Made by a program: the position numbers and the translations under genes. A stretch of DNA of 64,000 nucleotides. Origin: Liolophura sinensis (lineage: Eukaryota > Mollusca > Polyplacophora > Chitonida > Chitonidae). Position 1 is the stretch's first letter. Each line of letters starts with the position of its first letter. The notes under the pieces were generated by a model. The model saw only the letters and a list, made by a program, of their open reading frames with translations. It was not told where the DNA came from and did no database searches. Shown one piece after another: positions 61,201-64,000 of the stretch. The stretch spans positions 11,484,017-11,548,016 of the forward strand of contig NC_088307.1 of assembly GCF_032854445.1 (NCBI RefSeq). The letters are read 5' to 3'.

Positions 61201-63297
61201 TCCTTGGTTCAAGGTCTGTAGTGCACATAGTAGCATTTGTGCATAGCTTGTTTGGCATGGTCATGAAACGAGACAGTGTTCTGAATGTACAGGGTTGTAA
61301 CAGTCATCACCTACACATCTCGCTGTCAGTGACTTGACCTCAGATTGATCAGGGACCACAGCTGCCATTGCAGGGTACTGAAACGGGCGGGGGCGGGGGT
61401 GAGGTGGTGGACAATGGGCTAATCACCCACCTCTGTCATCCTGCCACTAACTCAGTGCGCGCGAAAGTAAATGATGCTAACCAACGGGTGAAACTTTTAC
61501 CGTAATCCTCCTTTGTTGTTCTTAAGAACCGATGCAACTGACACTGTAAAGACATACCTGTATATCCAGGTGCGCAGTCACAGGTGTAGTTGTTGAGAAG
61601 ATTACGACAAGTACCCTGGTTTTGACAGGGTTGGGCATCACACTCATTGATATCTGTCTCACATCGTAAGCCAGTGTAACCTGGGACACAACTACAGGTG
61701 ATACCCCCAATCTGTAAACATACACACAAATACAACATTGTACAACAACCATTGTAGCAATCTGTCTCACTGCGATACCCTGTGTAACTTGAGACATCAT
61801 CACAAGGGTAACCTCCAATCTGTAAACATACACACAAATACAACATTGTACAGCAATCATTATAACAATCTGTCTCACTGTGATACCGTGTGTAACTTGA
61901 GACATCATTACAAGGGTAACCTCCAATCTGTAAACATACACACAAATACAAACTTGTACTACAATCATTATAACAATCTGTCTCACTGCGATACCCCGTG
62001 TAACTTGAGACATCATCACAAGGGTAACCTCCAATCTGTAAATTCACTCACAGATACAAAAATCACACAACAGGCACTATTTTTAGCATTCCACTAATAA
62101 AAGCCCATATAGCCCCTAAACTGACAACATATACACTTACACATATACAAAAGGCCTAGACTTTAGGTCTTTTACGAAACAGTCACGTATTTCTCACCTG
62201 ATCTTCACATGTGCCTCCGTTGAGACAGGGGTTGGTAGATGTGGCTAGGCATTCGTTGATGTTAGTTTCACAAGTTTTACCTGTGTACCCTTCATTACAA
62301 TTACAGGTGAAGTCTCCAAGGCCATCCTCACAGCTGGCAAAAAAAAAAAAATGTAAAAAATACAGATGCAATACCAACTTACATATTTATTGGGCTATTC
62401 TACGTCCTCAACCCTTTCACATGTTTGCAAGATGTTTACAAGCACTTTCTTTTTTTTTTTTTTTTTTGAATGGTGTTTTACGCCGTACTCCAGAACATTT
62501 CACTTATACGACGGCGGCCAGCATTATGGTGGGTGGAAACCGGGCAGAGCCCGGGGGAAACCTGCAACCATCCGCAGGTTGCTGGCGGACCTTCTCACGT
62601 ACGGCCGCCAGGATGAGCTGGACTTGAACTTACAGCGACCGCATTGGTGAGAGACTCCTGGGTCATTACGCTGCGCTAGCGCTTTAACCGACTGAGCCAC
62701 GGAGGCCCCACAAGCACTTTCCGAAGACTATTTTCCTGTACACGGTCAAAACCATACTTTCTGTAAAATCCTGCGATTGGACAACTGAACCAATGTAGAT
62801 TTGTCTCCGGAAGTAAGTAACAGTGCAAACAGACTGATGTATAGATTAGGGTGTAAACTATGGCCCCTTGGCAAGCGACTGATGAGCTTTCCCACGATGT
62901 GGACACGATGCGGATAAGGGCTCTTCATCAGACAAAGAGCAGTCACTTCAGCATCATCAATCACTTACTGTCATCGAGGCACCGTGAATGTTGAGAGTGG
63001 GGGAAGTCTAAAACTTCCCTGACAAAGGCAAGCATCATAACAACTCATAACAGTTACATAAATTGACAAAGAAAAAAAAAGCACTAATCAGATCATGGCG
63101 TCCTGCCACAATAGCTTACCTGCCCCTCTCCTGACAAGGGTTACTCGCGCACTCATTGATGCTGTCCTTGCAGTTTGTGCCATTAAAGCCACGGACACAG
63201 ACACACTCATACCCGTTGATGCGGTTCACACAAGTAGCTCCATTGTGACAAGGGCGCGAGGCACATTCATTGAACTCCGTGCAATTCCCGGGTAATC
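27838..63297 (-). CDS. crb: Crumbs homologue, 23 exons, C-terminal ~1,998 residues (5' end outside window)
   Basis: Crumbs is the apical polarity transmembrane protein of epithelia. Twenty-three exons join with matching phases from 63297 to the stop codon at 27840-27838 (5,999 coding bases). Order of domains: the end of one EGF repeat, EGF 1-17, laminin-G 1, EGF 18, laminin-G 2, EGF 19, a four-Cys half EGF, laminin-G 3, EGF 20-32, one transmembrane helix and a 38-residue tail. The tail carries [10 protein letters not shown], the juxtamembrane FERM-binding/aPKC segment, and ends PPPEERLI, the PDZ ligand for Stardust/PALS1 and Par6 in known Crumbs proteins. Many EGFs have the D.(D/N)EC calcium-binding pattern. 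Three LamG domains resemble vertebrate CRB1/2 (Drosophila has four), although a further one could lie upstream. Most introns are phase 1, as usual for EGF modules. Signal peptide and promoter are not in the window. Confidence 0.95.
28052..28252 (+). mobile_element. MITE-like element, family 1, in the last crumbs intron
   Basis: It starts TAATTCTTCAACC, ends GCTGAGGAATTA, and carries the shared internal block ACCAATGTAGTTTTGTCTCC. Confidence 0.8.
28317..28374. repeat. (TA)n microsatellite, ~58 bp, crumbs intron
   Basis: Uninterrupted TA dinucleotides in the last crumbs intron, directly beside an inverted-repeat element at 28052-28252. Confidence 0.98.
28503..28593 (-). CDS. crb: crumbs exon V (stalk and most of the transmembrane helix)
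   Basis: This 91-bp exon has the acceptor CTGTTTCCAG in phase 0 and the donor TATTT|GTAAGT in phase 1. It encodes [11 protein letters not shown], then a hydrophobic run [18 protein letters not shown] that continues in the next exon. It is too short to be found without the flanking exons. Confidence 0.9.
29440..30370 (+). repeat. Dispersed ~700 bp repeat, copy 2 (interrupted by a SINE)
   Basis: This second copy of the repeat at 21255-21960 carries a SINE insertion at 29596-29869. It ends within about 30 bases of the exon U donor (30397), so a mobile or duplicated sequence abuts crumbs coding sequence. Confidence 0.75.
29596..29869 (-). mobile_element. tRNA-derived SINE (family 1), full length
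   Basis: Read on the minus strand it has a tRNA-like head with box A (GTGGCTCAGTTGGTTAGC) and box B (GAGTTCAAGTC), a conserved body (GGTTTCCTCCCACCATAATG) and an (AAAT)n tail. Flanked by the 10-bp direct repeat CAAAGAACTA (29586-29595 and 29870-29879). It resembles SINEs reported in molluscs such as RUDI; the name would need a database match. Confidence 0.92.
30397..30776 (-). CDS. crb: crumbs exon U (EGF 30-32, juxtamembrane)
   Basis: This 380-bp exon has the acceptor GTGGTTTTAG in phase 1 and the donor AAAG|GTAAGT in phase 0. It contains the last three EGF repeats ([26 protein letters not shown]) and ends LCERK. Confidence 0.93.
31092..31231. mobile_element. MITE-like element, family 2, diverged copy in a crumbs intron
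   Basis: It shares GGCCATTTTCACAAAACTTTG and the following AATTTTTCATA block with the copy at 5584, and ends GTGAACCTGGCC. Its termini have decayed. Confidence 0.65.
31411..32825. repeat. 36-bp minisatellite, about 39 units, in the intron between exons U and T
   Basis: Units resemble AAGTCCCCACAAGCAGTGGG plus GAAGGTACACAGTCACC, with variants (CGCGCAG, GTGCCC, GTTACAC, CTGTCAT). The variant order repeats after 684 bp: GGTATAC at 31554 recurs at 32238. Because 36 is a multiple of three and the unit lacks stops in several frames, it creates long open frames on both strands that I do not regard as genes. Confidence 0.95.
33119..33226 (-). CDS. crb: crumbs exon T (EGF 29)
   Basis: This 108-bp exon is phase 1 at both ends, with the acceptor TTAATTACAG and the donor CTCAG|GTAAGA. 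It reads [20 protein letters not shown] and NYTCHCTS. Confidence 0.88.
33593..33811 (-). CDS. crb: crumbs exon S (EGF 27-28)
   Basis: This 219-bp exon is phase 1 at both ends, with the acceptor TTTGCCAG and the donor GAAG|GTGAGA. It encodes [16 protein letters not shown] and [16 protein letters not shown] 28 lacks the calcium-binding signature. Confidence 0.9.
33838..34053 (-). mobile_element. SINE family 1, diverged copy
   Basis: It has the (AAAT)n tail and a good body match, but a shortened, diverged tRNA-like half. It begins only about 26 bases upstream of crumbs exon S. Confidence 0.85.
34118..34255 (-). mobile_element. SINE family 1, fragment
   Basis: TTTATTTATTTATCTGATTG, GTCTTATGCTGTACTCAAGG and GGGAGAAACCCAC match the tail and body. 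Confidence 0.75.
34951..35079 (-). CDS. crb: crumbs exon R (EGF 26)
   Basis: This 129-bp exon is phase 1 at both ends, with the acceptor TTTGTCCAG and the donor ACAG|GTGAGG. It reads [14 protein letters not shown], then [19 protein letters not shown]. Confidence 0.9.
35204..35409 (-). mobile_element. MITE-like element, family 1 (reverse orientation)
   Basis: It starts TAATTCCTCAACC and ends GAAGAATTA. The core appears reversed (GGAGACTATATTGGTTGG). It is in the crumbs intron just upstream of exon R. Confidence 0.75.
36563..36887. repeat. 46-bp minisatellite overlapping the exon Q donor, 7 units
   Basis: The string AGCTTACCGCTGGTAC occurs at 36595, 36641, 36687, 36733, 36779, 36825 and 36871, exactly 46 bases apart. 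Units are essentially identical; the leftmost has one difference (AAAGATTC for AAAGGTTC). The right edge covers the last exon bases. Confidence 0.97.
36878..36991 (-). CDS. crb: crumbs exon Q (EGF 25) with a repeated 5' splice site
   Basis: The acceptor TCTGTTACAG is followed by 38 codons, phase 1 to phase 1, encoding [20 protein letters not shown] and YNCTCTSG. The donor AGCG|GTAAGC and the last ~9 exon bases are the first unit of a 46-bp tandem array that repeats the same donor six more times into the intron. Confidence 0.9.
37491..37556. repeat. 15-bp tandem repeat (CAACTGGYCACAAAR)
   Basis: About four units of a 15-base motif with few substitutions, in the intron between exons Q and P. 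Confidence 0.8.
38252..38405 (-). CDS. crb: crumbs exon P (end of EGF 23, EGF 24)
   Basis: The acceptor CATTCATCAG enters in phase 0 and the donor CCCAG|GTAGGT leaves in phase 1. It reads [16 protein letters not shown], then [14 protein letters not shown] and ICLCHPG. Confidence 0.9.
39036..39113 (-). CDS. crb: crumbs exon O (first part of EGF 23)
   Basis: This 78-bp exon is phase 0 at both ends, with the acceptor CCACTCAG and the donor ACAG|GTATGC. It reads [16 protein letters not shown] and ends ETISGQ. It is a half-EGF exon of exactly 26 codons. Confidence 0.88.
39726..39978 (-). mobile_element. SINE family 1, near full length
   Basis: It has an (AAAT)n tail at left, the body block, and a head with partial decay of box A. 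It lies between crumbs exons O and N. Confidence 0.88.
40138..40264 (-). CDS. crb: crumbs exon N (EGF 22)
   Basis: The acceptor CTTTCCCCAG enters in phase 2 and the donor CTTG|GTGAGT leaves in phase 0. It encodes [14 protein letters not shown] and [10 protein letters not shown]. It is reached across a 7.0 kb intron, and the split Arg codon confirms the join. Confidence 0.9.
41676..41850. repeat. 26-bp tandem repeat, 6 copies
   Basis: ATGCTATC recurs at 41683, 41709, 41735, 41761, 41793 and 41819. The period is 26 bp except for one unit with a 6-bp insertion. It lies in the 7 kb intron between exons N and M. Confidence 0.92.
44315..44530 (+). repeat. Dispersed repeat family 3
   Basis: GAGGTTTGCTTGGAACACGG, TATTCTACTGGTAAAATTGT and TTCATTTGCCTCCAAAAATG recur at 4495-4670 (plus), 34600-34720 (plus, partial) and, inverted, at 58560-58735. 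No tRNA-like head or inverted ends were seen. It is unclassified. Confidence 0.6.
45028..45112 (-). mobile_element. SINE family 1, fragment
   Basis: TTATTTGATTGGTGTTTTAG and CGACGGCCAGCATTGTGGCG match the tail and body. It is in the 7 kb crumbs intron. Confidence 0.75.
47031..47175 (-). mobile_element. SINE family 1, fragment next to crumbs exon M
   Basis: It has an (AAAT)n tail, CAGCCAGCATTATGGTGAGA and CTGGCAGACCTTCCCC. It lies about 50 bases downstream of exon M's donor. Confidence 0.78.
47229..48030 (-). CDS. crb: crumbs exon M (laminin-G 3, EGF 20-21)
   Basis: This 802-bp exon has the acceptor ACTGTTTCAG in phase 1 and the donor TGGAG|GTAAGC in phase 2. The laminin-G domain runs from [13 protein letters not shown] to [10 protein letters not shown]. 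Two EGFs follow ([13 protein letters not shown] and [16 protein letters not shown]). Confidence 0.93.
48118..48245. repeat. Old SINE-like repeat, same type as 13925
   Basis: TGAAGGAAACCAAAGTGCCA and GGAGTAAACTACC match the 13925 copy. It starts about 90 bases upstream of crumbs exon M. Confidence 0.6.
48457..48569 (-). CDS. crb: crumbs exon L (end of EGF 19, half EGF)
   Basis: The acceptor TTTTCTTTTAG enters in phase 2 and the donor GAAT|GTAAGT leaves in phase 1. It finishes EGF 19 ([12 protein letters not shown]) and then encodes a short module with only four Cys ([13 protein letters not shown] to GGYEC) leading straight into laminin-G 3. Confidence 0.9.
49110..49282 (+). mobile_element. 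SINE family 1, head-less copy
   Basis: AGGTCTGGCAGCAACCTGCA, GGGTTTCCCCCGGACACTGT, CCGGTTTCCTCCCATC and a long (AAAT)n tail. Confidence 0.85.
49318..49533 (-). mobile_element. SINE family 1, diverged copy with head
   Basis: CACTCAAGATTATTTCACTC, GTGGACTTGAACTCACAGCA and a decayed tRNA-like head (CACTTGGCCATGAGC). It is tail-to-tail with the copy at 49110. Confidence 0.75.
49558..49692 (-). mobile_element. SINE family 1, fragment next to crumbs exon K
   Basis: TTTATTTATTTGATTAGGGT, TTTTACGCTCTACTCAAGAA and AAACCCGCAACCA match the family. It lies about 50 bases from exon K's donor. Confidence 0.75.
49740..50469 (-). CDS. crb: crumbs exon K (laminin-G 2, first part of EGF 19)
   Basis: The acceptor CGTCTTTCAG enters in phase 1 and the donor TACAA|GTGAGT leaves in phase 2. 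It encodes the second laminin-G domain ([20 protein letters not shown] to FQDLRVNG) and then [14 protein letters not shown] basic motif AQRRKRQ, a furin-type consensus, lies in the domain at 50002-49991. Confidence 0.92.
50870..51895 (-). CDS. crb: crumbs exon J (EGF 15-17, laminin-G 1, EGF 18)
   Basis: This is the largest exon, 1,026 bp, phase 1 to phase 1. It has the acceptor TGTTTACAG and the weak donor AAAG|GTTTGT. Three EGFs ([28 protein letters not shown]) precede a laminin-G domain (about 51480-50990; [10 protein letters not shown] to GCLQDVMID), then EGF 18 with [12 protein letters not shown]. Confidence 0.93.
52457..52661 (-). CDS. crb: crumbs exon I (end of EGF 13, EGF 14)
   Basis: The acceptor TGACCCCAG enters in phase 0 and the donor AACG|GTTTGT leaves in phase 1. 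EGF 14 ([10 protein letters not shown]) has a long loop of about 20 residues (including [14 protein letters not shown]) before its fourth Cys. The donor lacks the usual purine at +3, so it is a weak match. Confidence 0.88.
52735..52990 (-). mobile_element. SINE family 2-related element, in crumbs intron beside exon I
   Basis: It is collinear with 8150-8455 (GTGTCTTCTTGCGGCAGG, CCAATCAGTTCTGTCTCCTT, CACCAAGCGAGGCAGG). It begins about 75 bases upstream of exon I's acceptor. Confidence 0.75.
53268..53345 (-). mobile_element. SINE family 1, degraded fragment
   Basis: TATTTATTTGATTATTGCTT and GCAGCCAGGATTATGAGCGG match the tail and body. Confidence 0.55.
53498..53812 (-). mobile_element. SINE family 2, near full length
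   Basis: It shares the (GAGT)n end, the GGGGTTTAACGTCGTACTTT block, TCAGTCATATGACGATG and a decayed tRNA-like head (GGGTCAATCCTGG) with the copy at 20595. It is in the crumbs intron between exons I and H. Confidence 0.85.
53963..54077 (-). CDS. crb: crumbs exon H (end of EGF 12, first part of EGF 13)
   Basis: The acceptor CTTTGCAG enters in phase 2 and the donor ATCAAG|GTAGGC leaves in phase 0. It encodes [15 protein letters not shown] and [16 protein letters not shown]. It joins exon G across a 3.4 kb intron through a split Ser codon. Confidence 0.9.
54578..54685 (-). mobile_element. SINE family 1, tail-side fragment
   Basis: TTATTTGATTGGTGTTTTAT, GTCGTACTCAAGAATATTTC and TATGGTGGGAGGAAACCAGA. 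Confidence 0.8.
55884..56098 (+). mobile_element. MITE-like element, family 1
   Basis: It starts TAATAAATTCATCAACC, ends GGTTGAGAAATTA, and has the core CCAACCAATGTGGTTTTATA. Confidence 0.75.
56349..56620 (-). mobile_element. SINE family 1, full length with poly(A)-type tail
   Basis: The tRNA-like head is at the right end and a T21-type tract at the left end. Flanked by the 11-bp target duplication GTGTCATTTGA (56338-56348 and 56621-56631). It lies in the intron between crumbs exons H and G. Confidence 0.93.
56735..56960. repeat. Diffuse repeats of AAAATGGTGTCAGAAGTG
   Basis: Five or so loosely spaced copies of AATGGTGTCAGAAGTGGGA lie in the 3.4 kb intron between exons H and G. Its complement (CCCACTTCTGACACC) appears at about 27065 and 27600 downstream of the crumbs stop. 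Confidence 0.6.
57040..57165. repeat. Old SINE-like repeat, same type as 13925
   Basis: GAAGAAACCTGAACATACAG and AAACCACCAACCCCAGGCAA, then GCTGCTGATAGAACTT. Confidence 0.6.
57484..57700 (-). CDS. crb: crumbs exon G (EGF 11, first part of EGF 12)
   Basis: The acceptor TGTCTGCAG enters in phase 1 and the donor AACAG|GTATGT leaves in phase 2. It reads KTNIDEC, with a charged insert ([11 protein letters not shown]) between the first two Cys, then [16 protein letters not shown]. Confidence 0.9.
57890..58021 (-). CDS. crb: crumbs exon F (EGF 10)
   Basis: This 132-bp exon has the acceptor GTGCTCAG, the donor GAGG|GTAGGT, and phase 1 at both ends. It reads [10 protein letters not shown], then [10 protein letters not shown] and CICAPGFEG. 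It lacks the D.(D/N)EC calcium-binding signature. Confidence 0.9.
58560..58735 (-). repeat. Dispersed repeat family 3 (reverse)
   Basis: The complement reads GAGGTTTGTTTGGAAGCTGG, GATATTCTAGTCGAAAAGTG and AGTTTCAGCACCAATGG. It lies in the intron between crumbs exons F and E. Confidence 0.6.
58869..59180 (-). CDS. crb: crumbs exon E (EGF 8-9)
   Basis: This 312-bp exon has the acceptor ATACCTTAG, the donor ACAG|GTGTGT, and phase 1 at both ends. EGF 8 (VDECAGSPC) carries an unusual insert of roughly 17 residues, including [11 protein letters not shown], between its fifth and sixth Cys. EGF 9 starts [12 protein letters not shown]. Confidence 0.9.
59293..59450 (-). mobile_element. SINE family 1, head-less copy
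   Basis: It has an (AAAT)n tail, CACTTATACGACGGCGGTCA, GTGGGAGGAAACCGGACACA and CTGGCAGACCTTC. The head is absent. Confidence 0.82.
59975..60313 (-). CDS. crb: crumbs exon D (EGF 5-7)
   Basis: This 339-bp exon has the acceptor TATACTGCAG, the donor ACAG|GTAAGA, and phase 1 at both ends. It encodes three EGFs beginning [19 protein letters not shown] and DDCIGITC. Confidence 0.9.
61558..61711 (-). CDS. crb: crumbs exon C (end of EGF 3, EGF 4)
   Basis: The acceptor TGTTTACAG|ATTGG enters in phase 0 and the donor TACAG|GTATG leaves in phase 1. It encodes [14 protein letters not shown], then EGF 4 with [10 protein letters not shown]. Its acceptor and first ~70 bases are repeated three more times immediately upstream (61712-62035). 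Confidence 0.9.
61712..62040 (-). repeat. 108-bp tandem copies of the exon C acceptor and 5' coding end
   Basis: The splice-acceptor motif recurs at exactly 108-bp spacing, giving potential exon starts at 61711 (the real exon C), 61819, 61927 and 62035. Each extra unit reads IGGYPC(D/N)DVSSYT then SETDCYN, recognisably related to the exon's [20 protein letters not shown]. Each unit then continues in frame (LYLCVCLQ) through intron-like sequence to the next acceptor. 108 bp is 36 codons. Confidence 0.93.
62198..62333 (-). CDS. crb: crumbs exon B (end of EGF 2, start of EGF 3)
   Basis: The acceptor is a poly-T tract ending GCCAG. The donor is GATCAG|GTGAGA in phase 0. It reads [18 protein letters not shown], then a new EGF starting NINECLATS. 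It joins exon A through a split Ser codon. Confidence 0.9.
62401..62836 (+). mobile_element. MITE-like element, family 1, split by a SINE
   Basis: The left part (62401-62449, TACGTCCTCAACCCTTTCAC) and right part (62722-62836, with AACCAATGTAGATTTGTCTC) belong to one element. They are separated by the SINE at 62450-62709 and its duplicated target. Confidence 0.85.
62450..62709 (-). mobile_element. SINE family 1, full length, nested in a MITE
   Basis: It has a complete head, body and homopolymer tail. The target duplication ACAAGCACTTTC is at 62438-62449 and 62710-62721. It interrupts the family-1 MITE at 62401-62836. Confidence 0.95.
63120..63297 (-). CDS. crb: crumbs exon A (EGF end, EGF 1, start of EGF 2)
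   Basis: The acceptor TTGATTTTAG enters in phase 1 and the donor GGCAG|GTAAGC leaves in phase 2. It encodes GLPGNC (the end of a preceding EGF), a complete EGF with NECASRPC and GFNGTNC, and the first half of the next. The entry phase shows that coding sequence continues beyond the window. Confidence 0.9.
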
Positions 63298-63324
63298 CTA
63301 AAATCAAAAGTGAGAACATCCATT

Positions 63325-63460
63325 TATTTATCTGTTTGATTGTTGTGTAAGGCCAAACTCATTTATGTCATTGAGGTCAGGTTTTTAAGAGTGAAGGTAC
63401 CAAAGCATTCGAATAAACCATTAACCTTTGGCAAGTGATTGACAAACCTTCCCCTGTATG
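63325..63460. repeat. Old SINE-like repeat, same type as 13925
   Basis: GTACCAAAGCATTCGAATAA, ACCATTAACCTTTGGCAAGT and GACAAACCTTCCCC. A young SINE (63462-63725) is inserted at its end. Confidence 0.6.
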
Positions 63461-63461
63461 A

Positions 63462-63725
63462 TTTTTTTTTTTTTTTGATTGGTGTTTTACGTCGTACTCA
63501 AGAATATTTCACTTATACGACGGCGGCCAGCATTATGGTTGGTGGAAACCGGGCAGAACCCGGGGGAAACCACGACCATCCACAGGTAGCTGACAGACCT
63601 TCCCACATACGGCCGGAAAGAAAGCCAGCATGAGCTGGACTTGAATTCCCAGCGACCGCATTGGTGAGAGACTCCTGGGTCATTACGCTGCGCTAGCGTG
63701 CTAACCAACTGAGCCATGGAGGCCC
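63462..63725 (-). mobile_element. SINE family 1, full length
   Basis: It has an intact head (GCTCAGTTGGTTAGCACGCT on the minus strand), body and T-tract tail. No clear target duplication was found. It sits at the end of a diverged SINE-like repeat, upstream of exon A. Confidence 0.9.
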
Positions 63726-64000
63726 CTGCCACCCCCATATGAACATACAGATTACATACACATTTTCACTGGTGGAAGACAAGCTTTCTAAAACAAAAAT
63801 TACACAGTACAAATGGCTTCACTGACTCAAAGGAACGCATCTACTAATCGAAACAGACAGGTGCAAGTCAAGATATCCGCATTGTATTTGCTGCAGCTAG
63901 GATAGAAAAAAAAAAAAACAACTTAGGGAGTGTAGCCAAATATTGTTCCCAAATAACTCATTCTCGGTCTGAGAATTTTGCGTCTGATCAATTTTGAAAG
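63726..64000. other. Crumbs intron sequence at the right edge
   Basis: No exon was recognised. The phase-1 entry of exon A requires at least one more coding exon beyond 64000. Confidence 0.6.

Overview
This is an AT-rich, intron-rich piece of an animal nuclear genome. Genes are split into short exons with GT-AG borders, introns are packed with tRNA-derived SINEs, small inverted-repeat elements and minisatellites, and nothing resembles a bacterial operon. The commonest SINE has a tRNA-like head, a conserved body and an (AAAT)n or poly(A) tail. It resembles SINEs described from molluscs. Together with frequent ACATGTA motifs this suggests a mollusc or a close lophotrochozoan, but the species is an inference.

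Two protein genes can be supported, both on the minus strand. Positions about 196-10417 hold the 5' part of a gene of the NRF-6 ('nose resistant to fluoxetine') membrane acyltransferase-like family: a signal-peptide exon at 10108-10417, a 7.4 kb intron, then three exons. The gene runs off the left edge. Positions 27838-63297 hold a crumbs homologue. I could join 23 exons with consistent splice phases into about 1,998 codons: 32 complete EGF repeats, three laminin-G domains, one transmembrane helix and a 38-residue tail with the FERM-binding segment and the ERLI C-terminus. The 5' end lies beyond the right edge.

Between them (10.4-22.7 kb) I recognise no intact gene. That stretch holds microsatellites, three tandem arrays (about 97, 50 and 20 bp periods), SINEs and a possible broken helicase-like fragment. 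The 5.1 kb from 22.75 to 27.84 kb, downstream of the crumbs stop codon, is almost free of mobile elements and may be a long 3' UTR.

The most unusual feature is that tandem repeats inside crumbs have copied its splice sites. One exon's 5' splice site lies in a 46-bp minisatellite that repeats the donor seven times. Another exon's 3' splice site and first codons are repeated in three extra 108-bp (36-codon) copies that stay in frame. Other notable items are a ~570 bp imperfect palindrome in the NRF-like first intron, a 36-bp minisatellite with a 684-bp higher-order duplication, two nested SINE insertions with clear target-site duplications, and an empty-site paralogue for a third SINE insertion. 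I found no evidence for a novel multi-gene system; the novelty is in the architecture of the crumbs gene.
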